In this document: one piece after another, positions 54,154 to 64,000 of the stretch
Layout: each line of letters opens with the position of its first letter
Numbering within the stretch: position 1 is the first letter of the stretch
Origin: Chryseobacterium vrystaatense
GTDB lineage: Bacteria; Bacteroidota; Bacteroidia; Flavobacteriales; Weeksellaceae
Reading direction: 5' to 3'
DNA length: 64,000 bases
Assembly: GCF_000737765.1 (NCBI RefSeq)
Contig: NZ_JPRI01000004.1
Coordinates: 1-64,000 of the forward strand
Notes under the pieces: generated by a model
Database searches by the model: none
Told to the model about the DNA's origin: nothing
Seen by the model: only the letters and a program-made list of their open reading frames with translations
Program-made: the position numbers and the translations under genes

Positions 54154-54188
54154 AAATAAAAAACCTCAAAATACTTTGAGGTTTTATA
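54154..54188. terminator. Bidirectional terminator after infC
   Basis: AAACCTCAAA at 54161-54170 and TTTGAGGTTT at 54175-54184 form a perfect 10-bp stem with an ATAC loop, flanked by A and T runs. On the minus strand it closes the thrS-infC transcript, which confirms that infC no longer reads into rpmI. Confidence 0.78.
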
Positions 54189-54219
54189 TGATAGGAAACA
54201 GACTTTACGTCTATTAAAA

Positions 54220-54780
54220 CTATTTAGCTGGTTTTTTAGGACTCATCATCATGATCATTCTCTTTCCTTCAAGTTTAGGAAGCTGATCTACTTTTCCAAC
54301 ATGCTCCAATTCCTGAGCAAGCTTTAGAAGTAAGATTTCCCCCTGATCTTTAAAGATAATTGAACGTCCCTTAAAAAATACGTAGGTTTTCAATTTTGAA
54401 CCCTCTTCAAGGAATTTCTCAGCATGTTTCTTCTTAAATTCATAATCATGATCATCTGTCTGAGGTCCGAAACGGATCTCCTTAACAACCACTTTTATTT
54501 GCTTAGCTTTTAGTTCCTTCTGCTTTTTCTTTTGCTCGTATAAAAACTTTTTATAGTCTAATATTCTTGCAATGAAAGGTTCAGCCTTATCCGAAATGAC
54601 CACTAAATCCAATTCCTGTTCCGTAGCAAGTTGTCTTGCTTTGTCGATTGGAAAAATTCCTGGCTCTACGTTATCGCCCACTAAACGAAGCTCTCTCACA
54701 CGAATTTTATCGTTGATCAAGTGTAAGTCCTCTTGTACAGGACGTCTTTGTGGGCCCCTGTTGTTAAATCTTTGTGCTAT
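54220..54780 (-). CDS. infC: Translation initiation factor IF-3 (AUA start)
   Basis: 186 residues if translation begins at the ATA at 54778-54780, giving [20 protein letters not shown] before the conserved '[20 protein letters not shown]'. The first ordinary start in frame is a TTG at 54720, which would remove this basic N-terminal arm and begin inside the conserved N-domain; a stop lies just upstream of the ATA. IF-3 itself rejects non-AUG starts, and infC genes of many bacteria use AUU or AUA for autoregulation. C-domain: '[20 protein letters not shown]', '[13 protein letters not shown]' and '[15 protein letters not shown]'. It is 39 bases after thrS and followed by a terminator. Confidence 0.93.
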   Translation of the reverse strand: MAQRFNNRGPQRRPVQEDLHLINDKIRVRELRLVGDNVEPGIFPIDKARQLATEQELDLVVISDKAEPFIARILDYKKFLYEQKKKQKELKAKQIKVVVKEIRFGPQTDDHDYEFKKKHAEKFLEEGSKLKTYVFFKGRSIIFKDQGEILLLKLAQELEHVGKVDQLPKLEGKRMIMMMSPKKPAK

Positions 54781-54819
54781 TGTATTAAATTTTATTGGTT
54801 AACTTTCTATTTAGCAATA

Positions 54820-56739
54820 TTATATTGCTGCTTCTTTCTTAAAATAATTGACGAAATCTTCCATGCTCATCACACCCAGATCTCCTTCTCCACGTCTTCT
54901 TACAGAAATGGTGCTGTCATTTTCTTCATTTTCTCCTACAACCAGCATGAATGGGATCTTTTTCAATTCCGCATCACGGATCTTTTTCCCTGTCTTCTCA
55001 TTTCTGTCGTCAATCAGACCGCTAATATCGTGATTTTCCAAAAATTGTGAAACTTTTTTTGCATAATCTACGTATTTTTCACTGATCGGTAAAATAATGA
55101 ACTGATCAGGACTTAGCCATAACGGGAAATCACCTGCTGTATTCTCTAATAAGATTGCGATAAAACGCTCCATAGAACCAAATGGCGCTCTGTGGATCAT
55201 TACCGGTCTGTGTTTCTCATTATCTTTTCCAATATAATGAAGATCAAATCTTTCCGGTAAGTTGTAATCTACCTGAATAGTTCCTAACTGCCATTTTCTT
55301 CCCAAAGCATCCTTGACCATGAAATCCAGTTTTGGACCGTAGAATGCAGCTTCACCATATTCTACAATCGTTTTCAAACCTTTTTTCTCTGCTGCATTGA
55401 TGATTGCATTTTCGGCTTTTTCCCAATTTTCATCAGAACCGATATATTTTTCTCTGTTATCAGGATCTCTCAACGAAACCTGCGTAACAAAATCTTCAAA
55501 ACCTAATGATTTAAAAACATAAAGCGTTAAATCGATTACTTTTTCAAACTCTTCGGAAAGCTGATCCGGAGTACAGAAAAGGTGAGCATCATCCTGAGTA
55601 AATCCACGTACTCTTGTCAGCCCGTGAAGTTCTCCACTTTGCTCATATCTGTAAACAGTACCGAATTCTGCATACCTCTTTGGAAGATCTCTGTAGCTCC
55701 ATTGTGAAGTTTTATAAATCTCACAGTGATGAGGACAGTTCATTGGTTTCAGCATGAATTCTTCCCCCTCATTTGGAGTTTTAATCGGCTGGAAACTGTC
55801 TGCTCCGTATTTATCCCAGTGTCCTGAAGTTACATACAGTTCTTTTGAACCGATATGCGGTGACATTACAAATTCATAACCTCCTTTTTTCTGTGCATCA
55901 GAAAGGAAATTCTCCAGTTTTCTTCTTAAGGCAGTACCTTTTGGCAGCCATAATGGAAGACCTGCACCAACCTTTTCAGAGAATGCGAAAATTCCTAATT
56001 CTTTACCCAGTTTTCTGTGGTCTCTTCTTTTTGCTTCTTCAAGTCTTTCAAGATATTCAGTAAGCTCCTTCTGTTTAGGGAAAGAAATACCATATACTCT
56101 TGTCAGCTGAGGATTTTTTTCATTTCCTCTCCAGTAAGCACCCGCTGCATTTAAAATTTTAACAGCTTTTACAATATTTGTATTTGGAATATGTCCTCCA
56201 CGACATAAATCCGTGAAGTCATCATGCGTTACAAAAGTAATTTCCCCATCATTAAGATTAGTGATAAGCTCTACTTTGTAAGGATTATCTGCATATGTTT
56301 TTAACGCCTCTTCTTTAGATACAGGGTATAAAGAGAATGTTGAACCTTTCTTGGCATTTTCCAAAACTTTCTTTTCAATCTTCTCAAAATCTTTTTCAGA
56401 TAAATTTTCGTCTCCGAAATCTACATCATAATAGAATCCGCTATCAATAGCAGGTCCGATCGTCAGCTTAGCATTAGGATAAAACTCAAGGATAGCCTGC
56501 GCCAGCAAGTGGGCAGAAGAATGCCAGAAGGCTTTCTTTCCAAGATCATCATTCCATGTCAACAATTGTATCGTTGAATCCGTCGTTATAGGTGTGGTCG
56601 TTTCTACTTGTTTGCCGTTTACAACTGCGGAAATGGTATTTCTAGCCAATCCCTCACTGATAGATTTTGCCACATCTAGAGGAGTAACTTCTCCCTCGAA
56701 TTCTTTGACACTATTGTCTGGAAGTGTAATTTTTATCAT
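54820..56739 (-). CDS. thrS: Threonyl-tRNA synthetase
   Basis: 639 residues, full length. Domain order: TGS (1-62), editing domain with '[20 protein letters not shown]' (about 71-90) and the second His-x-x-x-Cys part 'CRGGHIPN', class II core with motif 2 '[20 protein letters not shown]' then [12 protein letters not shown], the zinc-site '[20 protein letters not shown]' and motif 3 '[20 protein letters not shown]', anticodon-binding domain (about 540-639). It charges tRNA-Thr. A -7 element (complement of 56764-56771, TATTTTTG) is 24 bases before the ATG. Confidence 0.97.
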   Translation of the reverse strand: MIKITLPDNSVKEFEGEVTPLDVAKSISEGLARNTISAVVNGKQVETTTPITTDSTIQLLTWNDDLGKKAFWHSSAHLLAQAILEFYPNAKLTIGPAIDSGFYYDVDFGDENLSEKDFEKIEKKVLENAKKGSTFSLYPVSKEEALKTYADNPYKVELITNLNDGEITFVTHDDFTDLCRGGHIPNTNIVKAVKILNAAGAYWRGNEKNPQLTRVYGISFPKQKELTEYLERLEEAKRRDHRKLGKELGIFAFSEKVGAGLPLWLPKGTALRRKLENFLSDAQKKGGYEFVMSPHIGSKELYVTSGHWDKYGADSFQPIKTPNEGEEFMLKPMNCPHHCEIYKTSQWSYRDLPKRYAEFGTVYRYEQSGELHGLTRVRGFTQDDAHLFCTPDQLSEEFEKVIDLTLYVFKSLGFEDFVTQVSLRDPDNREKYIGSDENWEKAENAIINAAEKKGLKTIVEYGEAAFYGPKLDFMVKDALGRKWQLGTIQVDYNLPERFDLHYIGKDNEKHRPVMIHRAPFGSMERFIAILLENTAGDFPLWLSPDQFIILPISEKYVDYAKKVSQFLENHDISGLIDDRNEKTGKKIRDAELKKIPFMLVVGENEENDSTISVRRRGEGDLGVMSMEDFVNYFKKEAAI

Positions 56740-56763
56740 TGTTTACTAAGAAATTTTAAGATG

Positions 56764-56771
56764 CAAAAATA
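56764..56771 (-). promoter_or_regulatory. -7 promoter element for thrS-infC
   Basis: CAAAAATA is the complement of TATTTTTG, a perfect TAnnTTTG. The leader would be only about 20 bases, too short for an attenuator. Confidence 0.45.
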
Positions 56772-56994
56772 CGCATTTTTTAAATAATATGCTATTTTTA
56801 AAGTATATTTGAAATAAGAATTACTGTAGAATCTTAAAAATAGGATTCCTGATTTTAAATGTACCCGTCCTCAACCTGAAATTTTCATAGAGAAGCATCC
56901 TGTAGTTTTCATTATTTTACAGTGTTAATGCTGTGGAAATGAGGTTTTAGTGTCTGTAAAACCTGATATTAATTCAAAAAAAAGAAATGATAAT

Positions 56995-57975
56995 ATGTAC
57001 GCTGATATGAAAAACTTTACTATTGATCTGCACTGCGATCTGCTCTACCATTTATTAAGTCCGGGCTCAACAATTGATGATAAAGAACTGGGTTGCTCAC
57101 TTCCTTACCTGAAAGAAGGGAATGTAAAGCTCCAGGTGATGGCTATTTATTCCGGGACAGGAGCCAACAGCACCTCCGATGGCGCAAAACAGAGTGAGCT
57201 GTTCTCAGACTTGCTCAATAATGAGAATTTCTTCTTATTTGAAGGTGAAAATTATAAAAATTCTGAGAACGAAAATAAGGTAGGAATTATCGCTTCAATT
57301 GAAAATGCATCAGGTTTTTGCGGAGAAGATGATACCTTAGAATCCGGGTTTAAAAATCTGGAAGCGATTATTGAAAAAACAAAAAAGGTTCTTTATTTGG
57401 GAATTACCCACCATACTGAAAACCGATTTGGTGGCGGTAACAATTCCGGAGCCGGATTAAAAGATGATGGAAAAGTCCTTATCGATTATATTTCGGACCG
57501 TAGAATCCCTATTGATTTTGCGCATACGAGTGATCAGCTTGCGTATGACATTCTGAATTATATAGACCAGAAAAATTATACCATTCCTATTCTGGCAAGC
57601 CATTCGAATTACAGGGCTGTTCATGACAAAAACAGAAACCTGCCTGATGAGCTGGCACAAGAGATTATTAAAAGAAAAGGTCTTATAGGGCTCAACTTTA
57701 TCAGGAACTGTGTAGATGAAACAAATCCTGAAAAACTGTATGAACACATTCAGTACGGACTGGACTTAGGAGGAGAAGATGCTATTGCTTATGGTGCAGA
57801 TTTCTTCTATTGTAAAAATCACCCTGATAAATCGCGGTATCCGTTTTTCTTTAAAGGATATGACGATGCTGCAGCAATGAACTCAATCAACAGCAGGATT
57901 GAAAAAGATTTTTCCACTGAAATCATGGAAAAGATCAGTCACAAAAATGCGTTGAAATTCATAGAAAATATATAA
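56995..57975 (+). CDS. Membrane (renal) dipeptidase-like M19 peptidase
   Basis: 326 residues from ATG 56995; a GTG at 56950 or ATG at 57007 are alternatives. Zinc-enzyme motifs of the M19 amidohydrolase family: 'NFTIDLHCDLLYHLLSPGST' with the His-x-Asp pair (about 6-25), bridging Glu in 'VGIIASIENASGFCGEDDTL', 'VLYLGITHHTENRFGGGNNS', 'PIDFAHTSDQLAYDILNYID', the His of 'PILASHSNYRAVHDKNRNLP', and Asp of 'AIAYGADFFYCKNHPDKSRY'. No signal peptide, so cytoplasmic. It splits dipeptides, possibly including D-amino-acid or beta-lactam-like ones. Confidence 0.88.
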   Translation: MYADMKNFTIDLHCDLLYHLLSPGSTIDDKELGCSLPYLKEGNVKLQVMAIYSGTGANSTSDGAKQSELFSDLLNNENFFLFEGENYKNSENENKVGIIASIENASGFCGEDDTLESGFKNLEAIIEKTKKVLYLGITHHTENRFGGGNNSGAGLKDDGKVLIDYISDRRIPIDFAHTSDQLAYDILNYIDQKNYTIPILASHSNYRAVHDKNRNLPDELAQEIIKRKGLIGLNFIRNCVDETNPEKLYEHIQYGLDLGGEDAIAYGADFFYCKNHPDKSRYPFFFKGYDDAAAMNSINSRIEKDFSTEIMEKISHKNALKFIENI

Positions 57976-57979
57976 CAAA

Positions 57980-58016
57980 TGTCTGGTGGCAAAGGACTCC
58001 TGATGCCACCAGATTT
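57980..58016. terminator. Bidirectional terminator between convergent genes
   Basis: 10-bp perfect stem TCTGGTGGCA at 57982-57991 with TGCCACCAGA at 58004-58013, followed by TTTTACTTTTT. Confidence 0.8.
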
Positions 58017-59560
58017 TACTTTTTCCTCTTATATCTTACTTTCTCCTTGATAATCTCTATGACATCAACATTTTTGACTTTTGATTGAACCCAACCATGA
58101 ATATCAATATAGAACAGTGATCTTCTGTAATATTCATTTGTGGAAAATCCCTCAAGGACTTCATCAAAAGCTTCAAAAGCTTTCTGCTGTTTACCTGATA
58201 CCAGATTATTAATGCTTTTAAAAAACTGAATGCTTTCAAAATGAAATGCTTCAGGCTTCTTCATTTTTCTAGCAAATTTTAATGTTGAATTGATCAAGTC
58301 ATCATAATCTTCATCGTTTCCGGATTCATATTTCGCCATTAAAAGCAGGATACGGGTATGGAAAAGAAGATCTTCCTGAACATTTCCTTTGCATTCAACC
58401 ACCTTTGTTGAATAGGCAATTGACTTTTTAAAATTTTTGCTTCCAAAAAACATCGCAGCCATTTTCAGATACAGGATCATAAAGTGGTGTTCGTCAATTC
58501 TTTCTCTAAGCCGCTCCATTTTCAGTTCAATTTCAGGAATAAGTTTGGTCCCTGTAAAAAATTCACCTTTTACAAAATGAATATTCATTAAAGTATTGTA
58601 GTGGGTCAGAAAAATAAGGGCCTGCAGGTTTTCATTCTGAGTAAAATTCTGGGCATTCACCATCTTATTAAAATTTTCAAAACGTTCCTCCAGAATATCA
58701 ATGTTCCCATACATGAACAGTATTTTCAAAAGGTAGGTATTGCCTTTGATATACCATACCGGATGGCTGATGATCATTTCGGGCTTTTTATGAAAAATAT
58801 CTACCCATTGATAAGCATATTTAAGAGTGTATTTGTAATCCTGCAGTAACTGGTTCTTCCAGACATGAGCTTTAAAATACCAAAGTTTTTCCGTGAAGTT
58901 TAATTTATCAAGTTTAATTTTCTGGATCTGGTCATTGAAAAGATCCAATATCTTTTCACGGTCGGTGTCATTTTTCACATAGCCATGGGTCAGCATTTCA
59001 CTGTATAATTTCAGCGAAAGATTGGAAAGTTCTGTAGCGTAATGGTTCTGTCGGCTGATCTCTGTAGATTGTGAGATTAGTTCATCTGCCCGGCCCTTAA
59101 TACTTCTTGTAATGAACTGTGATTCAATTACCTTTTCAAGGTCGATGATTTCAGAAGCAATGCTTTTTTCATCCAGTTCCATAGCAGACTGCTTGGTTTT
59201 ATCCAGTATTTTAAGAGCCTGTTTATAAAGTCCTTTCTGATAGAGAATTGTAGCAAAATCAAGTTGTTCCCTAAGCTGTATGCGGTAGTTTTGGTGGCTG
59301 GGGTTCATTCGAAGGCTTACCAGAATCTGTTTGTACAGGTGAGCTTTCAGATTGGATATCTGTTGCTTGGTCGAAATTTTTTTCTCAATGATGATCGATT
59401 CATCATACTCTTTCATCTTATCAAGTTCCGAAAAAAGGAGTAAAAATTTAGCATCAACATTGATTCCGAGACGGTTTACGTAAAGTTTAAACTGTCGTTT
59501 CTCGGACGTAGTTAATGACTTAATCAGTACAAACAAAAAATCTTTCTGCAATTCTGCCAT
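58016..59560 (-). CDS. Conserved flavobacterial helical-repeat protein
   Basis: 514 residues, mostly alpha-helical, no signal peptide. The start 'DFLFVLIKSLTTSEKRQFKL' then YVNRLG is a conserved feature of this protein in flavobacteria, and the rest has TPR-like helix pairs ('LDFATILYQKGLYKQALKIL', about 98-117; 'KKPEAFHFESIQFFKSINNL', about 434-453). No catalytic motif. Perhaps a scaffold or cytoplasmic adaptor; function unknown. It is convergent with the M19 gene and divergent from leuA. Confidence 0.72.
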   Translation of the reverse strand: MAELQKDFLFVLIKSLTTSEKRQFKLYVNRLGINVDAKFLLLFSELDKMKEYDESIIIEKKISTKQQISNLKAHLYKQILVSLRMNPSHQNYRIQLREQLDFATILYQKGLYKQALKILDKTKQSAMELDEKSIASEIIDLEKVIESQFITRSIKGRADELISQSTEISRQNHYATELSNLSLKLYSEMLTHGYVKNDTDREKILDLFNDQIQKIKLDKLNFTEKLWYFKAHVWKNQLLQDYKYTLKYAYQWVDIFHKKPEMIISHPVWYIKGNTYLLKILFMYGNIDILEERFENFNKMVNAQNFTQNENLQALIFLTHYNTLMNIHFVKGEFFTGTKLIPEIELKMERLRERIDEHHFMILYLKMAAMFFGSKNFKKSIAYSTKVVECKGNVQEDLLFHTRILLLMAKYESGNDEDYDDLINSTLKFARKMKKPEAFHFESIQFFKSINNLVSGKQQKAFEAFDEVLEGFSTNEYYRRSLFYIDIHGWVQSKVKNVDVIEIIKEKVRYKRKK

Positions 59561-59672
59561 TGTAAATTTATAAAACGTAATAAATTGATTATTAAATAAA
59601 TGAGGTTAATTTGTCAGCCGTTGAATATTGTAATTTTCAGCAAAAATGAAAACGTAAAAATATTGTAAGCAG

Positions 59673-59680
59673 TAGTTTTG
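59673..59680 (+). promoter_or_regulatory. -7 promoter element for leuACDB
   Basis: TAGTTTTG, a perfect TAnnTTTG, 26 bases before the leuA ATG. No TTG at a proper -33 distance. The leader is too short for an attenuator and no Leu-rich leader peptide was found. Confidence 0.45.
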
Positions 59681-59706
59681 ATCAAAATTAAGTAAAAAAC
59701 TTCATT

Positions 59707-60870
59707 ATGAATTCCGAAAAAATTGAAATTTTTGATACGACGCTGAGGGATGGGGAACAGGTTCCCGGATGTAAACTGAATACAAAGCAAAAGCTGATGA
59801 TTGCCGAAAGGCTTGATAAGCTAGGGATTGATATTATTGAAGCTGGTTTTCCGATTTCAAGTCCCGGAGATTTTGAATCTGTTTCAGAAATTTCGAAACT
59901 GGTAAAAAATGCCAGAGTTTGCGGACTGACAAGAGCTAATAAAAAAGATATAGATGTAGCTGCAGAGGCATTAAGATATGCAAAAAGGCCACGTATCCAT
60001 ACAGGAATAGGAACTTCTGATTCTCACATTAAATATAAATTCAACTCCACCCGTGAAGATATTCTGGAGCGCGCTGCAGAAGCTGTAAAATATGCCAAAA
60101 GCTATGTGGAAGATGTAGAATTTTATGCAGAAGATGCCGGAAGAACAGATAATGCTTATCTGGCAAAGGTCTGTGAAGAAGTGATCAAGGCAGGGGCTAC
60201 AGTCCTGAATATCCCGGACACGACCGGATACTGCCTTCCTGAGGAATATGGCCAGAAGATAAGATACCTTAAAGAAAACGTCAAAGGCATTGACAAAGCG
60301 ATCCTGTCATGCCACTGTCACAATGATCTTGGGCTTGCAACAGCCAATTCAATTTCAGGGGCGGTCAATGGAGCGCGTCAGATTGAATGTACAATCAACG
60401 GATTGGGAGAAAGAGCAGGAAATACAGCCCTCGAAGAAGTTGTGATGATTTTAAAACAGCATAAGGATTTAAATTTTCATACTGATATTAATTCCAGAAT
60501 GCTTAACGAAATGAGTCTGATGGTATCTGACCTGATGGGAATGCCGGTCCAGCCCAATAAAGCTATTGTAGGAGCCAATGCTTTTGCTCACAGCTCGGGA
60601 ATCCATCAGGACGGCGTTATTAAAAACCGTGAAACCTATGAAATCATAGACCCGGAAGAAGTGGGAGTCAATGCATCATCCATTATTCTTACAGCGAGAA
60701 GCGGACGCTCCGCATTAGCCTACAGGTTTAAGCATATCGGTTATGATATTACTAAAAATGAGCTTGACTATCTGTATCAGGAATTTCTAAAGATTGCTGA
60801 CATGAAAAAAGAAATTAAAAATGATGATCTCTATATGATCATGGAAACATGCAGCCGAAAAATAGTGTAG
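59707..60870 (+). CDS. leuA: 2-Isopropylmalate synthase, short form without C-terminal regulatory domain
   Basis: 387 residues, TIM-barrel DRE-TIM metallolyase. Motifs: '[20 protein letters not shown]' (about 6-25), '[20 protein letters not shown]' (about 41-60), metal-binding His pair in '[20 protein letters not shown]' (about 199-218), '[20 protein letters not shown]' (about 236-255) and '[20 protein letters not shown]'. It ends shortly after the helical subdomain, so the about 120-residue leucine-sensing domain of E. coli-type LeuA is absent; feedback by leucine may be weak or use another route. First committed step of leucine synthesis; first gene of leuACDB. Confidence 0.93.
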   Translation: MNSEKIEIFDTTLRDGEQVPGCKLNTKQKLMIAERLDKLGIDIIEAGFPISSPGDFESVSEISKLVKNARVCGLTRANKKDIDVAAEALRYAKRPRIHTGIGTSDSHIKYKFNSTREDILERAAEAVKYAKSYVEDVEFYAEDAGRTDNAYLAKVCEEVIKAGATVLNIPDTTGYCLPEEYGQKIRYLKENVKGIDKAILSCHCHNDLGLATANSISGAVNGARQIECTINGLGERAGNTALEEVVMILKQHKDLNFHTDINSRMLNEMSLMVSDLMGMPVQPNKAIVGANAFAHSSGIHQDGVIKNRETYEIIDPEEVGVNASSIILTARSGRSALAYRFKHIGYDITKNELDYLYQEFLKIADMKKEIKNDDLYMIMETCSRKIV

Positions 60871-60903
60871 TAACTGATTTTTAAAATCATAGAAAAATAG
60901 AAT

Positions 60904-62292
60904 ATGGATACCAAGAAAAAGACACTTTTTGATAAAGTCTGGGATGCTCATGTTGTAGAAACCATTCCGGACGGACCTCAAATTATTTATATAGACAAAC
61001 ATCTGATCCATGAAGTTACCAGCCCTCAGGCTTTTGCGGAACTTGAAGCGAGAAACCTGGAGATTTTCAGACCAAATCAGATCGTAGCGACAGCAGATCA
61101 TAATGTTCCCACTCTTCATCAGGATCAGCCAATACGGGATGAGCTTTCAAGAAATCAGGTGGAGCAGCTCACAAAAAACTGTAAGAAAAACAATATTGAA
61201 TTATTTGGATTAGGTCATGAATACCAGGGAATTGTACACATCATTGCTCCTGAACTGGGGATTACCCAACCTGGGATGAGTATGGTGTGCGGGGACAGTC
61301 ATACATCCACTCATGGAGCTTTTGGGGCCATTGCTTTCGGGATTGGAACCAGCCAGGTCGCACAGGTTTTTGCCAGTCAGTGCCTGTTGCTCGATAAACC
61401 CAAATCGATGAGAATTACAATAAACGGAAAGCTGAATGAAAATGTTCAGGCAAAAGATGTAATTCTTTATATTATTTCTAAAATCGGGACCGATGGAGGA
61501 ACAGGATATTTTTGTGAATATGCGGGAAATATTTTCGAAGAAATGTCCATGGAAGGTAGAATGACAGTCTGTAATATGAGTATTGAAATGGGTGCCAGAG
61601 GCGGAATGATCGCGCCGGATGAGAAAACTTTTGAATACGTAAAAGGGAAAACCTTTGCCCCGAAGGGTGAAGAATGGGCTGAAAAGCTTGCGTACTGGAA
61701 AACTCTTAAAACAGATGCTGGAGCTTTTTTTGACAAAGAATTAAGCTTCGATGCTTCAGAAATATTTCCAATGATCACTTATGGAACCAATCCGGGTATG
61801 GGGATTTCTGTGCATGAAGTCATTCCTGTTCCTCAAAATGAATCGGAAGAGAAAGCCCTGCGTTATATGGGACTGAAGGCAGGTCAGGAGGTTTCAGGCA
61901 TTAAAGTACACCATGTATTCATCGGAAGCTGTACCAATGCAAGAATAGAAGATTTCCGTTCAGCAGCACAGTATATTAAAGGAAAAAATAAATCCGCCAG
62001 TGTAAACGCTCTGATTGTTCCCGGTTCCCAGCAGGTTGTAAAACAGATCTATGAAGAAGGTCTGGATAAAATATTCAGCGATGCAGGATTTCAGATTCGT
62101 CAGCCGGGATGTTCAGCCTGCCTTGCGATGAATGATGACAAAATTCCGGAAGGAGAGTATTGTGTTTCTACGTCAAACAGGAATTTCGAGGGAAGACAGG
62201 GACAGGGGGCAAGAACCATTCTTGCCAGTCCGCTTACTGCAGCAAAAGCTGCTATAGAAGGAAGAATTTCAACTTTTGAAAATTTAAACTAA
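60904..62292 (+). CDS. leuC: 3-Isopropylmalate dehydratase, large subunit
   Basis: 462 residues, aconitase family. '[20 protein letters not shown]' at the start, '[20 protein letters not shown]' (about 60-79), '[20 protein letters not shown]' (about 128-147), '[20 protein letters not shown]' then [11 protein letters not shown], and the iron-sulfur Cys residues: one in '[20 protein letters not shown]' and two in '[20 protein letters not shown]' (Cys-x-x-Cys). Together with LeuD it isomerises 2- to 3-isopropylmalate using a 4Fe-4S cluster. 33 bases after leuA. Confidence 0.96.
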   Translation: MDTKKKTLFDKVWDAHVVETIPDGPQIIYIDKHLIHEVTSPQAFAELEARNLEIFRPNQIVATADHNVPTLHQDQPIRDELSRNQVEQLTKNCKKNNIELFGLGHEYQGIVHIIAPELGITQPGMSMVCGDSHTSTHGAFGAIAFGIGTSQVAQVFASQCLLLDKPKSMRITINGKLNENVQAKDVILYIISKIGTDGGTGYFCEYAGNIFEEMSMEGRMTVCNMSIEMGARGGMIAPDEKTFEYVKGKTFAPKGEEWAEKLAYWKTLKTDAGAFFDKELSFDASEIFPMITYGTNPGMGISVHEVIPVPQNESEEKALRYMGLKAGQEVSGIKVHHVFIGSCTNARIEDFRSAAQYIKGKNKSASVNALIVPGSQQVVKQIYEEGLDKIFSDAGFQIRQPGCSACLAMNDDKIPEGEYCVSTSNRNFEGRQGQGARTILASPLTAAKAAIEGRISTFENLN

Positions 62293-62309
62293 AAGATCAG
62301 ACAGACGTC

Positions 62310-62915
62310 ATGCAAAAATTAAAACGTATACAATCCCGTGCAGTACCATTGCCGGCAGAAAATATAGACACAGACCAGATCATTCCGGCCAGATTCCTGA
62401 AAAGTATTGACAGAAAGGGCTTTGGTGAAAACCTCTTTAGGGACTGGAGATTTAATATCCATACAGGAGAGCCTGATCCTGATTTTGTGTTGAACAAATC
62501 AGCATACAGTGGCGGGATTTTAGTGGCAGGAAATAATTTCGGGTGCGGAAGCAGCAGGGAACATGCAGCATGGTCTTTAACAGACTATGGTTTTAAAGTA
62601 ATTGTTTCAAGCTACTTTGCAGATATTTTTAAAGGGAATGCCCTGAATAACGGCTTGCTTCCCGTAAAAGTTTCAGAAGAATTTTTAAAAGATATTCTAA
62701 AGAATGTTACGCGGAATCCTGAGTCGGAAATTAGTGTGGATGTAGAACTGCAGACCATCAGCTTTAATGGGAAAACCGAAACCTTTGAATTGGATTCCTA
62801 TAAAAAAATATGCCTTCTTAACGGCTATGATGATATTGATTTTTTAATCAGCAAAAAACAGGCGATAAAAGAATTTGAACTAAAAACACAAAAGTATGAG
62901 CAACAGTTATTTTAA
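62310..62915 (+). CDS. leuD: 3-Isopropylmalate dehydratase, small subunit
   Basis: 201 residues, full length. '[20 protein letters not shown]' then [23 protein letters not shown] sequence, '[20 protein letters not shown]' (about 69-88) and '[20 protein letters not shown]' then [10 protein letters not shown]. It completes the LeuCD enzyme. Its last codons overlap the leuB start by 20 bases, indicating translational coupling. Confidence 0.96.
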   Translation: MQKLKRIQSRAVPLPAENIDTDQIIPARFLKSIDRKGFGENLFRDWRFNIHTGEPDPDFVLNKSAYSGGILVAGNNFGCGSSREHAAWSLTDYGFKVIVSSYFADIFKGNALNNGLLPVKVSEEFLKDILKNVTRNPESEISVDVELQTISFNGKTETFELDSYKKICLLNGYDDIDFLISKKQAIKEFELKTQKYEQQLF

Positions 62916-64000
62916 AATTGCCGTTCTTCCCGGAGATGGGATCGGACCCGAAGTGGTCGGTGAAAGTATTAAAGTATTGGACGCTGTGGCAGAAGTCTTT
63001 CACTGTCAGTTTCAGTTTTCCTATGGGCTGATGGGTGCAGAAGCTATTTTTAAAACAGGCGATCCTCTCCCTGACGAAACATTAAAGATCTGTAAAGATT
63101 CTGATGCTGTTCTTTTCGGGGCAATCGGAGATCCTGTTTTCGACAATAATCCGGAGGCTAAAGTAAGGCCTGAGCAAGGTTTGCTGAAACTCCGTAAAGA
63201 ACTGGGATTGTATGCCAATATCAGACCTTTGAAAACCTATCCTTCATTGATAGAGAAAAGTCCTTTAAAAAGAGAAATCATTGAAGGGACTGATATTCAG
63301 ATTTTCAGAGAGTTGGTGAGTGGGATTTATTTCGGCGAAAAATTTACGGATCCTGATGGCAAGTATGCTTATGACGTTTGCAGATACAGTACTGAAGATA
63401 TTACTCCCATCGCACACATGGCTTTTAAAGAAGCAGAAAAAAGGAAAAAGAAACTGACCTTGATTGATAAGGCCAATGTTTTGGATACTTCAAGGCTTTG
63501 GAGAAAGACCTGCCAGAAAATTGCTCTTCAATATCCTGATGTGAAGCTGGACTATATGTTTGTAGACAATGCAGCAATGCAGTTGGTCTTAAATCCAAAA
63601 CAATTCGATGTTATTTTAACTGAAAATATGTTCGGAGATATTATTTCTGATGAAGCCAGTGTGATTGGAGGTTCTATCGGGCTTCTTCCCTCGGCTTCGG
63701 TAGGTGAGGAGAATGCATTATTTGAGCCGATTCACGGATCCTATCCGCAGGCTAAAGGAAAAGGGATTGCCAATCCTGTTGCGTCAATCTTAAGTACAGC
63801 GATGATGCTGGATTATCTTGAGCTTCCTGAAGCCGCCGATAAATTAAGAAGAGCAGTGGAGCACGCTGTTGAAAACGGATATGTTACGGTAGATCTTAAT
63901 GCAGAGCAGCATTATTCCACAGGTGAAGTGGGAAGTTTTATTGCAGATTACATTAAATATTCTGAAAAATCCTATTACAATTTCGAAAATATCAAGATCG
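62896..64000 (+). CDS. leuB: 3-Isopropylmalate dehydrogenase (3' end beyond the window)
   Basis: 368 codons are inside the window; the stop is outside, so a few final residues are missing. From ATG 62896: '[20 protein letters not shown]' (about 7-26), '[20 protein letters not shown]' (about 70-89), substrate-binding Arg in '[20 protein letters not shown]', Lys in '[20 protein letters not shown]', Asp residues in '[20 protein letters not shown]' then [19 protein letters not shown], and the NAD loop '[20 protein letters not shown]'. It oxidises and decarboxylates 3-isopropylmalate to 2-ketoisocaproate. Last visible gene of leuACDB. Confidence 0.95.
   Translation, partial: MSNSYFKIAVLPGDGIGPEVVGESIKVLDAVAEVFHCQFQFSYGLMGAEAIFKTGDPLPDETLKICKDSDAVLFGAIGDPVFDNNPEAKVRPEQGLLKLRKELGLYANIRPLKTYPSLIEKSPLKREIIEGTDIQIFRELVSGIYFGEKFTDPDGKYAYDVCRYSTEDITPIAHMAFKEAEKRKKKLTLIDKANVLDTSRLWRKTCQKIALQYPDVKLDYMFVDNAAMQLVLNPKQFDVILTENMFGDIISDEASVIGGSIGLLPSASVGEENALFEPIHGSYPQAKGKGIANPVASILSTAMMLDYLELPEAADKLRRAVEHAVENGYVTVDLNAEQHYSTGEVGSFIADYIKYSEKSYYNFENIKI

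Noticed and set aside
59561..59706. Leucine leader peptide or attenuator before leuA
   Set aside because: No short frame rich in Leu, Val or Ile codons and no terminator hairpin between the -7 element and leuA.
1..64000. tRNA or rRNA genes, CRISPR arrays, complete insertion sequences, prophage, origin of replication
   Set aside because: None could be recognised on either strand; short repeats seen are hairpins of terminators or promoter half-sites.

Overview
The window looks like a chromosomal segment of a Bacteroidota bacterium of the Flavobacteriales, most probably Chryseobacterium or a close Weeksellaceae relative. The evidence is the AT-rich sequence, promoters of the TTG-N~19-TAnnTTTG type, weak Shine-Dalgarno signals, secreted proteins ending in type IX secretion (T9SS) sorting domains, exported proteins with a QVGINT-like mature start, and protein families such as DUF2652 and short orphan IS3-like helix-turn-helix proteins. 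No tRNA, rRNA, CRISPR array, intact insertion sequence or prophage was seen.

Layout. 1-6.9 kb: a truncated secreted beta-propeller-like gene, mreB, a membrane TPR/LuxR-type regulator divergent from a peptidase-S74 surface protein, and two orphan transposase-derived HTH proteins. 7.1-22.9 kb: a metal and efflux region with an HMA-domain chaperone plus a heavy-metal-binding-domain protein, a four-gene adaptor/RND/TolC/MFS efflux operon, a copper-type P-ATPase (copA) with a small His-rich lipoprotein, and two AraC-type regulators that begin with a CxxC metal-binding domain. One of these regulators is interrupted by an in-frame TAG. 23.2-30.3 kb: an exonuclease VII-like protein fused to a coiled coil and a C-terminal membrane anchor, its lipoprotein neighbour, a methyltransferase, an NlpC/P60 hydrolase, a lone LytTR domain and several small unknowns. 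30.4-39.6 kb: dapD, a glycosyltransferase and the complete histidine operon hisGDCBHAF(IE), preceded by a classical attenuator. 39.8-43.4 kb: three tandem secreted M28 peptidases. 43.6-56.7 kb: the translation genes rplT, rpmI, infC and thrS, split by about 9.9 kb of accessory genes that are mostly lipoproteins or exported proteins of unknown function. 56.9-64 kb: an M19 dipeptidase, a helical-repeat protein and leuACDB, with leuB cut by the window end.

The most interesting observation is that the three metal/efflux operons start from promoters with one shared architecture. A GATTTGTnnnATTTAC site (plus-strand reading) lies exactly 40 bp beyond a -7 element in all three. A weaker second half-site lies 21 bp nearer the gene, which is the half-site period known for AraC. 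With the two AraC proteins carrying an N-terminal metal-binding domain encoded alongside, this suggests a previously unnoticed metal-responsive regulon that also drives a drug-type RND/MFS pump.

Other strong points are the his leader peptide with its attenuator, the non-AUG (AUA) start of infC, the membrane-anchored ExoVII-like protein with all four catalytic positions retained, two recent gene disruptions (a nonsense codon and a homopolymer frameshift), and a decayed duplicate of a lipoprotein gene. Functions rest on motif recognition by eye; no database search was possible.
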